From assembly GCA_040275425.1 (NCBI GenBank), contig JBEOKB010000155.1, forward strand, positions 1-22,462: DNA of 22,462 nucleotides. Reading direction: 5' to 3'. Below are positions 14,979 to 22,462 of this stretch, one piece after another. Position numbers and translations under genes: made by a program. Below the pieces are notes generated by a model. The model was given only the letters and a program-made list of their open reading frames with translations, was not told the DNA's origin and ran no database searches. Within the stretch, counting starts at the first letter, position 1. Every line of letters begins with the position of its first letter. This DNA is from Pinisolibacter sp040275425 (GTDB taxonomy: Bacteria; Pseudomonadota; Alphaproteobacteria; Rhizobiales; Ancalomicrobiaceae).

Positions 14979-16847
14979 TCACAGGCCCTTGCCGAGCCCG
15001 GCGGCTCGGGTGGGATCGATCCACCAGGTCGATTCGATCGCGCGATCGTAGCGCGGTTTCACCGCCGGGCGATCGAACACGTCCCATGCGGCGATCCAAT
15101 GTCCGGCCTTGTACCAGTGCGGCACCCACCAGCGCCCGGCGCGCAGCACCCGGTCGAGGGCGTGCGCGGCGGCGGTGAGGGCCTCGCGGGTCGGCGCGGC
15201 GAGCATCTTCTCGATCAGGGCGTCGACGACCGGGTCGGCGATGCCGGCGAGATTGTGCGAGCCGTTGCGTGCCGACGAGGACGAGTGCCAGAACTGGCGC
15301 ACGGTCTCGTCCGGCGTGTCGGACAACGACCAGCGGCGCGACACCACGTCGAAGTCGAACTCGGTCAGGCGCTTCTCGAACTGCGAGGGATCGACCACGC
15401 GTTCGCGCGCGGTGATGCCGAGCGCCTCGAGGTTCTTGATCCACGGCCCGGCGATGCGGGCGAAGCTCGTGTCGCTCTCCAGGAGTTCGATCTCGAAGGG
15501 CCGACCGGCGGCGTCGACGAGGCGGGCGCCCTTGCGGGTCCATCCGGCTTCGGCCAGGAGGGCGGAGGCGCGCTTCAGCAGCGCGCGGTCGCGACCCGAG
15601 CCGTCGCTGACCGGCGGGCGCCAGGCCTCGGCGAAGACCTCGGCCGGCAGGCGGTCGCGGAAAGGCTCGAGCAGGGCGAGCTCGGCGGTGGAGGGCGTCC
15701 CGGTCGCCTCCAGATCGGAATTGACGAAGAAGGACGGGGTGCGGCGGTAGGAGCCGTAGAACAGCTTGTCGTTCGACCATTCGAAGTCGAAGGCGAGGCC
15801 GAGCGCCTCGCGCACGCGGACGTCGCGGAAGATCGGGCGACGGGTGTTGAGGAACCACCCCTGCGCGCCCGAGGGCGAGCGGTCCTCGAGATCCGTGCGC
15901 TTGACGCGGCCGTCGGCAAGGGCGGGGAAATCGTACTGGGTGGCCCAGGCGAGGGAGAGGAACTCCTCGCGCAGCAGAAACTCCCCGGCCTTGAAGGCCT
16001 CGAAGGCGGCGGTGCGCTCGCGGAAGAACTCGTAGCGAATGCGCTCGAAGTTCCAGCGGCCGCGCGAGACCGGCAAATCGGCGCCCCACCAGTCGGGGAG
16101 CCGCTCGTATTCGACGTGGCGCCCGGCCTCGAAGGCGCCGACGCGATAGGGGCCGCAGCCGAGGATCGGCTCGAGCCCGGAGGCGGAGAAGTCGCGGGTC
16201 GACCACCATGCCTTCGACAGGATCGGCTGGGTGGCGACGAGGGCCGGGTATCCCCTGCCCTGCTTGCCCGAGAGCCGCACCACGACGCGGTCGGGGGCGG
16301 GGGCCTCGGCGGCGACCATCTCGCGCAGCAGCTCGGAGATCTGGGGGTGGCCGTCCTTCTTCAGGGTGGCGAGCGAGAAGGCGACGTCCTCGGCGGTGAC
16401 CGGCGAGCCGTCGGAGAAACGGGCCTCGGGGCGCAGGCGGAAGACCAGCGTATCGCCGCAGTCGAGGATCTCGATCGAGCGGGCGACCAGACCATAGACG
16501 GCGTCGGGCTCGTCCCAGGCACGGGTCATCAGGCTCGCGTGGGTGAGGCCGAGGCCGACGGCGGCGTCGCCCTTGAGGATCAGATCGTTGAACGAATTGA
16601 ACGTCGAGGGGTTCTGGTTGGTCGACCAGGTCGAGGGGGTGGTCGACAGACGGCCCCGGCGCGGAGCGGCCGGGTTCACCCAGTCGAAGGCGGTGAAGTC
16701 GGGCCCGTACTTGAGATCGCCGAAGGTGGAGAAGCCGTGGCGCGGGCCGTCGGCGGCGATCACGGCGCGCGGGTGCGCGGCGACGGCGAGGCCGCTCGCG
16801 GCGAGAAGGAGCGCGTCACGACGGGTGAGCCCGGTCGCGGCGCTCAC
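14979..16847 (-). CDS. yejA: Second extracellular solute-binding protein of the Yej importer, Tat-like signal
   Basis: This 622-residue periplasmic binding protein of the oligopeptide class (SBP_bac_5) delivers peptide substrates to YejBEF. It begins at a GTG at 16847 that overlaps the TGA of the preceding binding-protein gene (GTGA). The N-terminus has a twin-arginine-like signal, LTRRDALLLAASGLAVA, ending around VIAADG. The mature part shows the family features FSTFGDLKYGPDFTAFDW, GLGLTHASLMTRAWDEPDAV, FRLRPEARFSDGSPVTAEDV and the late WYKAGHWIAAWDVFDRPA. It is a clear but diverged paralogue of the first binding protein, so the two probably differ in ligand range. The frame continues upstream through the first copy as an antisense-like shadow, which I excluded. 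Confidence 0.9.
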   Translation of the reverse strand: MSAATGLTRRDALLLAASGLAVAAHPRAVIAADGPRHGFSTFGDLKYGPDFTAFDWVNPAAPRRGRLSTTPSTWSTNQNPSTFNSFNDLILKGDAAVGLGLTHASLMTRAWDEPDAVYGLVARSIEILDCGDTLVFRLRPEARFSDGSPVTAEDVAFSLATLKKDGHPQISELLREMVAAEAPAPDRVVVRLSGKQGRGYPALVATQPILSKAWWSTRDFSASGLEPILGCGPYRVGAFEAGRHVEYERLPDWWGADLPVSRGRWNFERIRYEFFRERTAAFEAFKAGEFLLREEFLSLAWATQYDFPALADGRVKRTDLEDRSPSGAQGWFLNTRRPIFRDVRVREALGLAFDFEWSNDKLFYGSYRRTPSFFVNSDLEATGTPSTAELALLEPFRDRLPAEVFAEAWRPPVSDGSGRDRALLKRASALLAEAGWTRKGARLVDAAGRPFEIELLESDTSFARIAGPWIKNLEALGITARERVVDPSQFEKRLTEFDFDVVSRRWSLSDTPDETVRQFWHSSSSARNGSHNLAGIADPVVDALIEKMLAAPTREALTAAAHALDRVLRAGRWWVPHWYKAGHWIAAWDVFDRPAVKPRYDRAIESTWWIDPTRAAGLGKGL

Positions 16848-18694
16848 TTGGTCGCCCCGGACTTGGCGGCGGCGGCGGCGTCCCACCACCAGATCGTCGG
16901 GAAGCCGGGCGACTGGGTCGGCAGCGGATCGGGGCGGCCGAAGCGGTTCCAGCGAGCCATGCGGGTGTTGGTCGAGGTCCAGCCGGGCACGACGTAGTGG
17001 TTCCACAGGAGCACGCGATCGAGAGCGCGGGTGGCGGCGACGAGATCGGCGCGGTTCTCGGCGTAGATCACCTCGGCGATCAGCGCGTCGACGGCGGGGT
17101 TGCGGATGCCGGCCCAGTTCTGCGAACCGTCCTGACCGGCGGCCTCGGAGCCCCAGTAGTTGCGCTGTTCGTTGCCCGGCGAGAGCGACTGGGCCCAGCC
17201 GGTGTAGATCATGTCCCAGTCGCGGGCGCGGACGCGGTTGACGTACTGGGAGCTGTCGACGACGCGCACGGTCAGCTCGATGCCGACCTTGGTCAGATTC
17301 TCGCGCCAGCGCACGGCGACGCGCTCGAAGGCGGGGCCGTTGGCGAGGAACTCGATGCGGAAGGGCTCGCCGGTCCTGGCGGAGACGAGTTTTCCGCCCT
17401 TGTTGACCCATCCGGCCTCGGCGAAGAGGCGCAGCGCCTCGCGCAAGGAGGCGCGCAGATCGGTCGTCACCGGATTGGCGAAGGGGGTGGTGAAGACCTC
17501 GGGCGGGATCGGCCCGGCCTTCTCGGCCGCGCGCAGCAGCTCCAGTTCGCGGCCCTCGGGCAGGCCGGACGAGGCGAGCTCGGTCGGATGGAAGTAGCTC
17601 GGGATGCGCTCGTATTCGCCGAAGAACAAGGTGCGGTTCATGTCCTCGAAGTCGAGGGTCATGGACAGCGCGCGGCGCACGCGGGCGTCGGCGAACTTCT
17701 CGCGGCGCAGGTTGGGCACGAAGGCCGACATGACGCCACGCCCCTTGATCGGGATCTTCTCCAGCACGACGCGGCCGTCGGCGCGGGCGGGGAAGTCGTA
17801 GGCGGTGGCCCAGTTCTTGGCGGTGTTCTCGAAGCGGACGTCGTAGGTGTCGCCCTTGAAGGCCTCGAGCTCGACGGTCTCGTCGCGGAAGTACTCGTAG
17901 CGGATCTGGTCGAAGTTGTTGGTGCCGAGGTGGGTCGGCAGCTTCTCGCCCCACCAGTCCCTCACCCGCTCGTAGACCACCGTGCGCCCGGCCTCGAACG
18001 AGGCGATGCGGTAGGGGCCGGAGCCGAGCGGCGGCTCGAGCGTGGTCTCGGTGATCGAGCGCTTCCTGCCCGCGGCGTCGGTGCCCTCCCACCAGTGCTT
18101 CGGCAGCACCATGAGCTGGCCGACGATCTGGGGCAGTTCGCGGTTGCCGGCCTGGTCGAAGGTGAAGGTGACCTCGCGCTCGCCGGTCACCTCGGCCTTC
18201 TTCACGTGCTTGTAGTAGAAGGCCTGGGTCGGGTTGTGGGCGGTGAGGACCTCGAACGACCACACCACGTCCTCGGCCGAGATCGGGCGGCCGTCGTGCC
18301 AGCGCGCCTTCGGGTTCAGCCGATAGGTGACCGAGGAGAAGTCGGGCGGGAAGCGCAGCGCCTCGGCGATCGAACCGTATTCGGTCGACACCTCGTCGAG
18401 GGCGGCGGTCATCAGCGTCTCGTGGACGAGGCCGAGGCCCTCGGCCGGATTGCCCTTGGAGAGGACCGGATTGAAGCTGTCGAAGGTGCCGGTGTCGGCG
18501 AGGCGCAGGGTGCCGCCCTTGGGCGCGTCCGGGTTGACGTAGTCGAACCGGGCGAAGCCGGCCGGATACTTCGGTTCGCCCATCAGCGAGACGCCGTGGC
18601 GCCAACCGCCGTCCTCGGCGCGGGCGGCGGGCGCGGCGGCGAAGGTGGCCAGGGTCAGTCCGAGAAGGGCGACGGTGGTCCGGATCGGGCGCAT
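16844..18694 (-). CDS. yejA: First extracellular solute-binding protein of the Yej importer, Sec signal
   Basis: This 616-residue periplasmic peptide-binding protein (SBP_bac_5 class, YejA group) is the first gene of the operon. The start at 18694 gives a classical Sec signal peptide MRPIRTTVALLGLTLATFAA with probable cleavage after AARA. Typical features follow: YPAGFARFDYVNPDAPKGG, GLGLVHETLMTAALDEVSTE, YRLNPKARWHDGRPISAEDV, NFDQIRYEYFRDETVELEAF and the late NYWGSEAAGQDGSQNWAG. The Shine-Dalgarno is weak. A longer in-frame reading from 19672 runs through the cytochrome c gene and is an artefact. A perfect TATAAT lies about 74 nt upstream. Its stop overlaps the start of the second binding protein. 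Confidence 0.93.
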   Translation of the reverse strand: MRPIRTTVALLGLTLATFAAAPAARAEDGGWRHGVSLMGEPKYPAGFARFDYVNPDAPKGGTLRLADTGTFDSFNPVLSKGNPAEGLGLVHETLMTAALDEVSTEYGSIAEALRFPPDFSSVTYRLNPKARWHDGRPISAEDVVWSFEVLTAHNPTQAFYYKHVKKAEVTGEREVTFTFDQAGNRELPQIVGQLMVLPKHWWEGTDAAGRKRSITETTLEPPLGSGPYRIASFEAGRTVVYERVRDWWGEKLPTHLGTNNFDQIRYEYFRDETVELEAFKGDTYDVRFENTAKNWATAYDFPARADGRVVLEKIPIKGRGVMSAFVPNLRREKFADARVRRALSMTLDFEDMNRTLFFGEYERIPSYFHPTELASSGLPEGRELELLRAAEKAGPIPPEVFTTPFANPVTTDLRASLREALRLFAEAGWVNKGGKLVSARTGEPFRIEFLANGPAFERVAVRWRENLTKVGIELTVRVVDSSQYVNRVRARDWDMIYTGWAQSLSPGNEQRNYWGSEAAGQDGSQNWAGIRNPAVDALIAEVIYAENRADLVAATRALDRVLLWNHYVVPGWTSTNTRMARWNRFGRPDPLPTQSPGFPTIWWWDAAAAAKSGATK

Positions 18695-18767
18695 GGGGGC
18701 GGGCACTCGCGGTGGGTCTGAAGGGAACCGGTCGATCGCGACCAGTGAAGCGTCGGATTCGGGCGAG

Positions 18768-18796
18768 ATTATACCGGATCGGCGAATTTCGAAGCC
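18768..18796 (-). promoter_or_regulatory. Candidate promoter of the yej operon
   Basis: The minus strand holds an exact TATAAT at 18768-18773 in an otherwise GC-rich gap. At 17 nt upstream the -35 position reads GGCTTC (18791-18796), a poor match, so the site may need an activator. Transcription would start near 18761, giving a leader of about 67 nt. Confidence 0.45.
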
Positions 18797-18840
18797 CTCG
18801 GCCCGGCGTTTTCGCACCCCGGCGCGGCGGGAATACGACG

Positions 18841-18866
18841 ACGGGCCGGGATCGCTCCCGGCCCGT
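18841..18866 (-). terminator. Strong stem-loop after the cytochrome c gene
   Basis: A perfect 11-bp GC-rich stem (18841-18851 with 18856-18866) closes a 4-nt loop and begins 28 nt after the cytochrome stop codon. On the minus strand it is preceded by CGATTTTC and followed by CGTCGTATTCC. The same flanks surround the stem-loop at 6913-6942. It most likely ends cytochrome c transcription before the yej promoter. Confidence 0.65.
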
Positions 18867-18894
18867 GAAAATCGACCGCTCGCGCGGGGTCGGA

Positions 18895-19437
18895 TCAGGG
18901 CAACGCCACCGGAGAGTCGGCGAGCGAGCGCAGATAGAGGATGACGTCGGCGCGGTCGCCGCCGTCCTTGAAGCCGGCGAAGCCCATCGCCGTGCCGGTG
19001 ACGAAGGCCTTGGGATCGGTCAGAAACCTGTCGAGATCGGCGAAGCTCCACGTCTCGCCGGCCTTGCCGCGATCGGCGAGGCCGCCGGAATACTTGAAGC
19101 CCTCGGTGCGGGCCTTGGCGCCGCCGACCACGCCCCACAGGTTCGGTCCGACCTTGGAGCCGCCGCCCTTCTCCGGGGTGTGGCAGGAGACGCACTTGGA
19201 GAAGGCCTTCTTGCCGCGCTCGACGTCGGCCTTGGCGAGGCGGGCGGCGATCGGCTCCTCGGCCGCCGCCACCGGGGCCACCGCGGCGGCGGGCGAACCG
19301 GCCGCGGCCACCGCGTAGCCCGGCAGTTCGGGCATTTCCGGCGCGAAGATCACCGAGGAGACGAAACCCGTCACCATGGCGAATATGCCGGCGCCGAACA
19401 GCGCACCGGCCATCTTGTTGATTTCCATGATGTTCAT
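18895..19437 (-). CDS. Membrane-anchored c-type cytochrome, CycM-like
   Basis: This 180-residue monohaem cytochrome c is held in the inner membrane by an uncleaved N-terminal helix (about residues 8-32, MAGALFGAGIFAMVTGFVSS). An Ala/Pro-rich linker (about 42-63) then presents the haem domain in the periplasm. The haem motif is CVSCH at 82-86, and Met151 in GTAMGFAG is the likely sixth ligand; the domain also has KVGPNLWGVVG and the C-terminal DVILYLRSL helix. Length and architecture match CycM of Bradyrhizobium, which passes electrons from the bc1 complex to an aa3-type oxidase. The start at 19437 is supported by GGAG about 10 nt upstream; ATG 19428 is possible. In related bacteria this gene lies next to kdsB and pheA, as here. 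Confidence 0.92.
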   Translation of the reverse strand: MNIMEINKMAGALFGAGIFAMVTGFVSSVIFAPEMPELPGYAVAAAGSPAAAVAPVAAAEEPIAARLAKADVERGKKAFSKCVSCHTPEKGGGSKVGPNLWGVVGGAKARTEGFKYSGGLADRGKAGETWSFADLDRFLTDPKAFVTGTAMGFAGFKDGGDRADVILYLRSLADSPVALP

Positions 19438-19759
19438 GCTGAGGATGCTCCGCCCGTCCGCGTGTTGCACCACACCGGTCGCCCGGCGCCGTCGCACCCC
19501 GCCGGAAGCGGGGCGGCGTCACGCGCCTCTCGGGCCGCGCGACGCGTTTCCCGCGTGCCTCGTCGCTTCGGTCGCAATCGAACGGGATCGCCGACACCGG
19601 CTCGAGCGGTGGGCGATCGCATGTCCGACGGCTGCTCCAGAGCCCCCTCACAGAGCCGAAACGAAGGACCACACGAGGAATTCGAGACTACGTGCTTTCG
19701 CTTCCCGGTGTCCATAACTATAACGGCCACCACATGTCCTCGAGTTCGAGCATCGGTCG
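19438..19759. other. Divergent intergenic region between cytochrome c and kdsB
   Basis: These 322 bp separate two divergent genes and must hold both promoters. A TATAAC -10 candidate for kdsB is at 19719-19724. I found no convincing promoter for the cytochrome gene. A 99-codon minus-strand frame across the region has base use unlike the real genes here and is not called. Confidence 0.5.
19719..19724 (+). promoter_or_regulatory. Candidate -10 element for kdsB
   Basis: TATAAC lies in a short AT-rich patch (CCATAACTATAACGG) about 36 nt before the kdsB ATG. It has the same -10 sequence as the rpmI promoter candidate. The -35 region (TTTCGC at 19696-19701) is poor, so this is a weak call. Confidence 0.35.
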
Positions 19760-20503
19760 ATGTCCTCTTCCCGCCTCTCGCCCCTGGTGCTGATCCCCGC
19801 GCGTCTGGCCGCGACGCGCCTGCCGGGCAAGCCGCTCGCCGACATCGGCGGCGTGCCGATGATCGTGCAGGTGTGGCGGCGCGCGCGCGAGGCCGACATC
19901 GGGCCGGTGGCGGTCGCCACCGACGACGCGACGATCTTCCGGGCGGTGAAGGACCACGGCGGCGAGGCGGTGATGACTCGCGCCGATCATCCGTCCGGTT
20001 CGGACCGCATCTTCGAGGCGCTGGGACGGCTCGATCCGGACGGGCGCCACGACACGATCGTCAACGTCCAAGGCGACCTGCCGACGATCGATCCGGCCGC
20101 GGTGCGCGCGGCGATCGCCCCGCTCTGCGAACCCGCCGTCGACATCGCCACGCTCGCCGCCGAGATCGTGCGGGCGGAGGAGCGGACCAATCCCAACGTG
20201 GTCAAGATGGTCGGCTCGCCGATCGGCGAGGGGCGGCTCCGCGCGCTCTACTTCACGCGGGCGACCGCGCCGTGGGGCGAGGGGCCGCTCTTCCACCACA
20301 TCGGTCTCTACGCCTATCGGCGCGCGGCGCTCGGCCGGTTCGTGAGCCTGGCGCCGTCGGTGCTCGAGCGGCGCGAGAAGCTCGAGCAGTTGCGCGCGCT
20401 GGAGGCGGGCATGCGCATCGACGCGGAGATCGTGGCCACCGTTCCGCTCGGCGTCGACACGCCCGAAGACCTCGAGCGGGCGCGCGCCCTGCTCGCCCCG
20501 TGA
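19760..20503 (+). CDS. kdsB: 3-deoxy-manno-octulosonate cytidylyltransferase (CMP-KDO synthetase)
   Basis: This cytoplasmic enzyme activates KDO with CTP to give CMP-KDO and pyrophosphate, the donor for the lipopolysaccharide inner core. The 247-residue length is normal. The nucleotide-binding N-terminus reads VLIPARLAATRLPGKPLADI (about residues 10-29), with IGGVPMIVQVWRRA next. VAVATDD (about 50-56), HPSGSDRI, NVQGDLPTI (the metal-site Asp in the QGD motif), HHIGLYAYRR and the C-terminal GVDTPEDLERAR are all present and typical. The ATG at 19760 has only a weak GAG upstream. pheA starts 34 nt downstream on the same strand, so the two are probably co-transcribed. Confidence 0.96.
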   Translation: MSSSRLSPLVLIPARLAATRLPGKPLADIGGVPMIVQVWRRAREADIGPVAVATDDATIFRAVKDHGGEAVMTRADHPSGSDRIFEALGRLDPDGRHDTIVNVQGDLPTIDPAAVRAAIAPLCEPAVDIATLAAEIVRAEERTNPNVVKMVGSPIGEGRLRALYFTRATAPWGEGPLFHHIGLYAYRRAALGRFVSLAPSVLERREKLEQLRALEAGMRIDAEIVATVPLGVDTPEDLERARALLAP

Positions 20504-20537
20504 CCCGAACGACACGCGACACCCGAAGGACCGCCCG

Positions 20538-21425
20538 ATGACCGGCCGCAAGAAGATCGTCTTCCAGGGAGAACCGGGAGCCAACTCCCACATCGCCGCC
20601 CGCGAGGTCTATCCCGACTTCGAGGCGATCCCCTGCGCCACCTTCGAGGACTGTTTCGCCGAACTCGAGAACGGCTCGGCCGATCTCGGCATGATCCCGA
20701 TCGAGAACTCGATCGCCGGACGCGTCGCCGACATCCACCACCTGCTGCCGCAGTCGAACCTGCACATCATCGGCGAGTACTTCCTGCCGATCCGCCACCA
20801 GCTGATGGCGATCAGGGGCACGCGGCTCGACGAGCTGGCGACGGTGCAGAGCCATCCACAGGCGCTCGGCCAGTGTCGCGAGAACCTGCGCCGGCTCGGA
20901 CTGCGCTCGGTGGTGGGCGCGGACACCGCCGGTTCGGCGCGCGAGATCTCGCAGGCGGGCGACAAGAGCCGGGGGGCGATCGCCTCGCGGCTGGCGGCGG
21001 AGATCTACGGGCTCGACATCCTCGAGGCCGACGTCGAGGACCAGGACCACAACACCACTCGCTTCGTCATCCTGTCGACGGAGGATCTGCGCGCCGCGCC
21101 GGGCATCGGGCAGATCATGACGACGTTCGTGTTCAAGGTGCGCAACGTGCCGGCGGCGCTCTACAAGGCGCTCGGCGGCTTCGCCACCAACGGCATCAAC
21201 ATGACCAAGCTCGAGAGCTACATGGTCGAGGGCCACTTCACGGCGACGCAGTTCCTCGCCGACGTCGAGGGCCATCCGAGCGAGCGCGGGCTGGAGCTGG
21301 CGCTGGAAGAGCTCGGCTTCTTCGCCGAATACCGCATTCTCGGCGTCTATCGCGCCGCGCCCTGGCGCGATTCGATGAAGGAGCCGGAGACACGGATCAC
21401 GCGTCCCCAGGTGCGCGGCATGTGA
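20538..21425 (+). CDS. pheA: Prephenate dehydratase with ACT regulatory domain
   Basis: This cytoplasmic enzyme converts prephenate to phenylpyruvate in phenylalanine synthesis. The 295-residue form lacks a chorismate mutase domain, as is usual in alphaproteobacteria. The dehydratase domain spans about residues 5-182: FQGEPGANSH near 9-18, MIPIENSIAGRV near 52-63, the HPQALGQC segment, and the catalytic TTRF in HNTTRFVIL near 171-179. An ACT domain follows at about 194-272. Its LESYMVEGHFTATQF stretch replaces the enterobacterial ESRP motif, a form common in related bacteria, and it should bind Phe for feedback control. The ATG at 20538 has AAGGA about 7 nt upstream. Its 3' end overlaps the convergent MoeB-like gene by 29 bp. 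Confidence 0.96.
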   Translation: MTGRKKIVFQGEPGANSHIAAREVYPDFEAIPCATFEDCFAELENGSADLGMIPIENSIAGRVADIHHLLPQSNLHIIGEYFLPIRHQLMAIRGTRLDELATVQSHPQALGQCRENLRRLGLRSVVGADTAGSAREISQAGDKSRGAIASRLAAEIYGLDILEADVEDQDHNTTRFVILSTEDLRAAPGIGQIMTTFVFKVRNVPAALYKALGGFATNGINMTKLESYMVEGHFTATQFLADVEGHPSERGLELALEELGFFAEYRILGVYRAAPWRDSMKEPETRITRPQVRGM

Positions 21426-22221
21426 GGCCGTCGTCGGTCGCCTCGCGCGGGGCGCCGAGTTCGGGCGGGCGGGTCGCCGGATTGCGGCGGTATTCGATGG
21501 TCTCGAAGCGCATCGAGCGCAGATCGACCATGAGAAGTCGGCCGATCAGCGGTTCGCCGACGCCGGTGATCCATTTCAGCACCTCGGTCGCGGCGAGCGT
21601 GCCGAGCACGCCGACCACGGCGCCGAGGATGCCGGCCTCGGCGCAGGAGGGCACCAGTCCCGGCGGCGGCGGCGCCGGGAACAGGCAGCGCCACGACGGG
21701 TTCGGCGTGCCGTCCGGCGCGGCGAGGTGGGGCGCGAGCGTGGTGATCGAGCCGTCGAAGGCGGCGACCGCCGCCGTCACCAGAGGGCGGCCGACGGCGA
21801 AGCAGACGTCGGCGGCGAGAAAGCGGGTGGCGAAGTTGTCGGAGCCGTCGACGACCAGATCGTAGGCGGCGACCAGCGCGGCGGCGTTGTCGAGGGTGAA
21901 GCGTGCCTCGTGGGTCTCGACGACGACGTGGGGGTTGAGGCGGGCGACGGCGTCGCGGGCGCTCTCGACCTTGGGGCGGCCGACGTCGGAGGTGGCGTGG
22001 ACCACCTGCCGCTGGAGATTGGACAGATCGACCCGGTCGTCGTCGACGAGGCCGAGGGTGCCGACACCGGCGGCGGCGAGATACTGGATCACCGGCGCGC
22101 CGATACCGCCCGCACCGATCACCAGGACGCGGGCCGCCTTCAGTTTCTGCTGTCCCGGCCCGCCGACGTCGGCGAGGACGATGTGGCGGGCGTAACGGGC
22201 GAGTTCATCGGTTTCGAACAT
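21397..22221 (-). CDS. moeB: MoeB/ThiF-family adenylyltransferase
   Basis: This is an E1-like enzyme of 274 residues that should adenylate the C-terminus of a ubiquitin-like sulfur carrier (MoaD or ThiS) for molybdopterin or thiazole synthesis. It has the start ELARYARHIVL, the nucleotide loop GAGGIG at 36-41, Asp60 in LVDDD, the DLSNLQRQ motif at 65-72, VDGSDNFATR near 124-133, and PSCAEAGILG with Cys193. The structural zinc ligands of E. coli MoeB are reduced: only Cys179 remains of the first CxxC (PSWRCLFP), and the C-terminal CxxC is missing. I chose the ATG at 22221 because the 31 extra residues upstream do not resemble the family. MoeB is preferred over ThiF by overall pattern, but no neighbouring moa or thi gene decides it. 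Its 3' end overlaps pheA. Confidence 0.85.
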   Translation of the reverse strand: MFETDELARYARHIVLADVGGPGQQKLKAARVLVIGAGGIGAPVIQYLAAAGVGTLGLVDDDRVDLSNLQRQVVHATSDVGRPKVESARDAVARLNPHVVVETHEARFTLDNAAALVAAYDLVVDGSDNFATRFLAADVCFAVGRPLVTAAVAAFDGSITTLAPHLAAPDGTPNPSWRCLFPAPPPPGLVPSCAEAGILGAVVGVLGTLAATEVLKWITGVGEPLIGRLLMVDLRSMRFETIEYRRNPATRPPELGAPREATDDGLTCRAPGDA

Positions 22222-22462
22222 GCAACTCGGACTCGACCGGTTCGTGAAGCTCGGGGAGCGGACGGGTGCGCGCCACCGGCTCGGCCGCGGCTCCGACACC
22301 GGAGCTTCGGCCAAACCAACCCGCCTCGCAAGTCGGGAGCGGCAGGACTACGTCGTCTGCCGGATTCCAGGACGATTGCGCAGAGCGAAACGCAGTCGAC
22401 GCGCCGAGGCGCGATCCACTCGACCTTCGCAGCGCGCCGTCCCGACGAGCGGCATCGCCGCG
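22222..22462. other. Upstream region of moeB to the window edge
   Basis: No gene is supported in these 241 bp. A nested hairpin occupies 22283-22312: a 6-bp inner stem (22290-22295 with 22300-22305) and a 4-bp outer stem separated by an internal loop. It could end transcription of a gene beyond the window, or lie in the moeB leader. No clear promoter was seen. Confidence 0.3.

Noticed and set aside
19434..19733. A 99-codon minus-strand frame that ends in an ATGA overlap with the cytochrome c start
   Set aside because: The overlap is tempting, but third-position GC is clearly lower than in the surrounding genes, there are many CGA codons, and no domain is visible. It probably lies in the cytochrome c promoter region.
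22205..22462. Open minus-strand frame from the window edge to just inside moeB, possibly the end of an upstream gene
   Set aside because: Its roughly 85 codons show weak third-position GC bias and no recognisable sequence. Without the DNA beyond the window it cannot be supported.

Overview
The window reads as chromosomal DNA of a very GC-rich alphaproteobacterium, most likely of the Hyphomicrobiales (Rhizobiales). Three things support this: the protein sequences themselves, the cluster membrane-anchored cytochrome c - kdsB - pheA, and a Yej-type peptide importer with two tandem binding proteins. Genus and species cannot be fixed from the sequence alone. I see no rRNA, tRNA, CRISPR array, insertion sequence or phage gene. 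Almost all of the window is ordinary protein-coding DNA.

Layout. (a) 96-1415 (+): a membrane-anchored protein of unknown function. It converges on (b) a long minus-strand translation block, read from 9070 down to 1435: infC (probable ATT start), a glycolipid-binding family protein, rpmI, rplT, pheS, pheT and an MsbA-like ABC exporter. Hairpins after infC and after rplT, and a good promoter before rpmI, suggest that this block is several transcription units. (c) 9404-10192 (+): an alpha/beta hydrolase divergent from infC. (d) 10401-18694 (minus): a Yej-type microcin C/peptide ABC importer in the order yejA1-yejA2-yejB-yejE-[antitoxin-toxin]-yejF. A complete VapBC-like pair with a PIN-domain toxin is wedged between the second permease gene and the ATPase gene, and its toxin stop codon overlaps the yejF start. 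(e) 18895-19437 (minus): a CycM-like membrane-anchored cytochrome c, with a strong hairpin after it. (f) 19760-21425 (+): kdsB (CMP-KDO synthetase) and pheA (prephenate dehydratase). (g) 21397-22221 (minus): a MoeB/ThiF-family adenylyltransferase whose 3' end overlaps the 3' end of pheA by 29 bp.

How the genes fit together. The infC-to-pheT block supplies initiation factor 3, two large-subunit ribosomal proteins and phenylalanyl-tRNA synthetase. pheA makes phenylpyruvate, the precursor of phenylalanine. kdsB activates KDO for the lipopolysaccharide core, and the MsbA-like exporter may also serve the envelope. The Yej operon imports peptides through the inner membrane, with one binding protein carrying a Sec-type and the other a Tat-like export signal.

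The observations most worth following are the toxin-antitoxin pair translationally locked into the yej operon, the ATT start of infC, the two stem-loops with matching flanks (6913-6942 and 18841-18866), the structured rpmI leader, the infC stop codon in a hairpin loop, and the 27/28-bp tandem duplication at the rplT stop codon.
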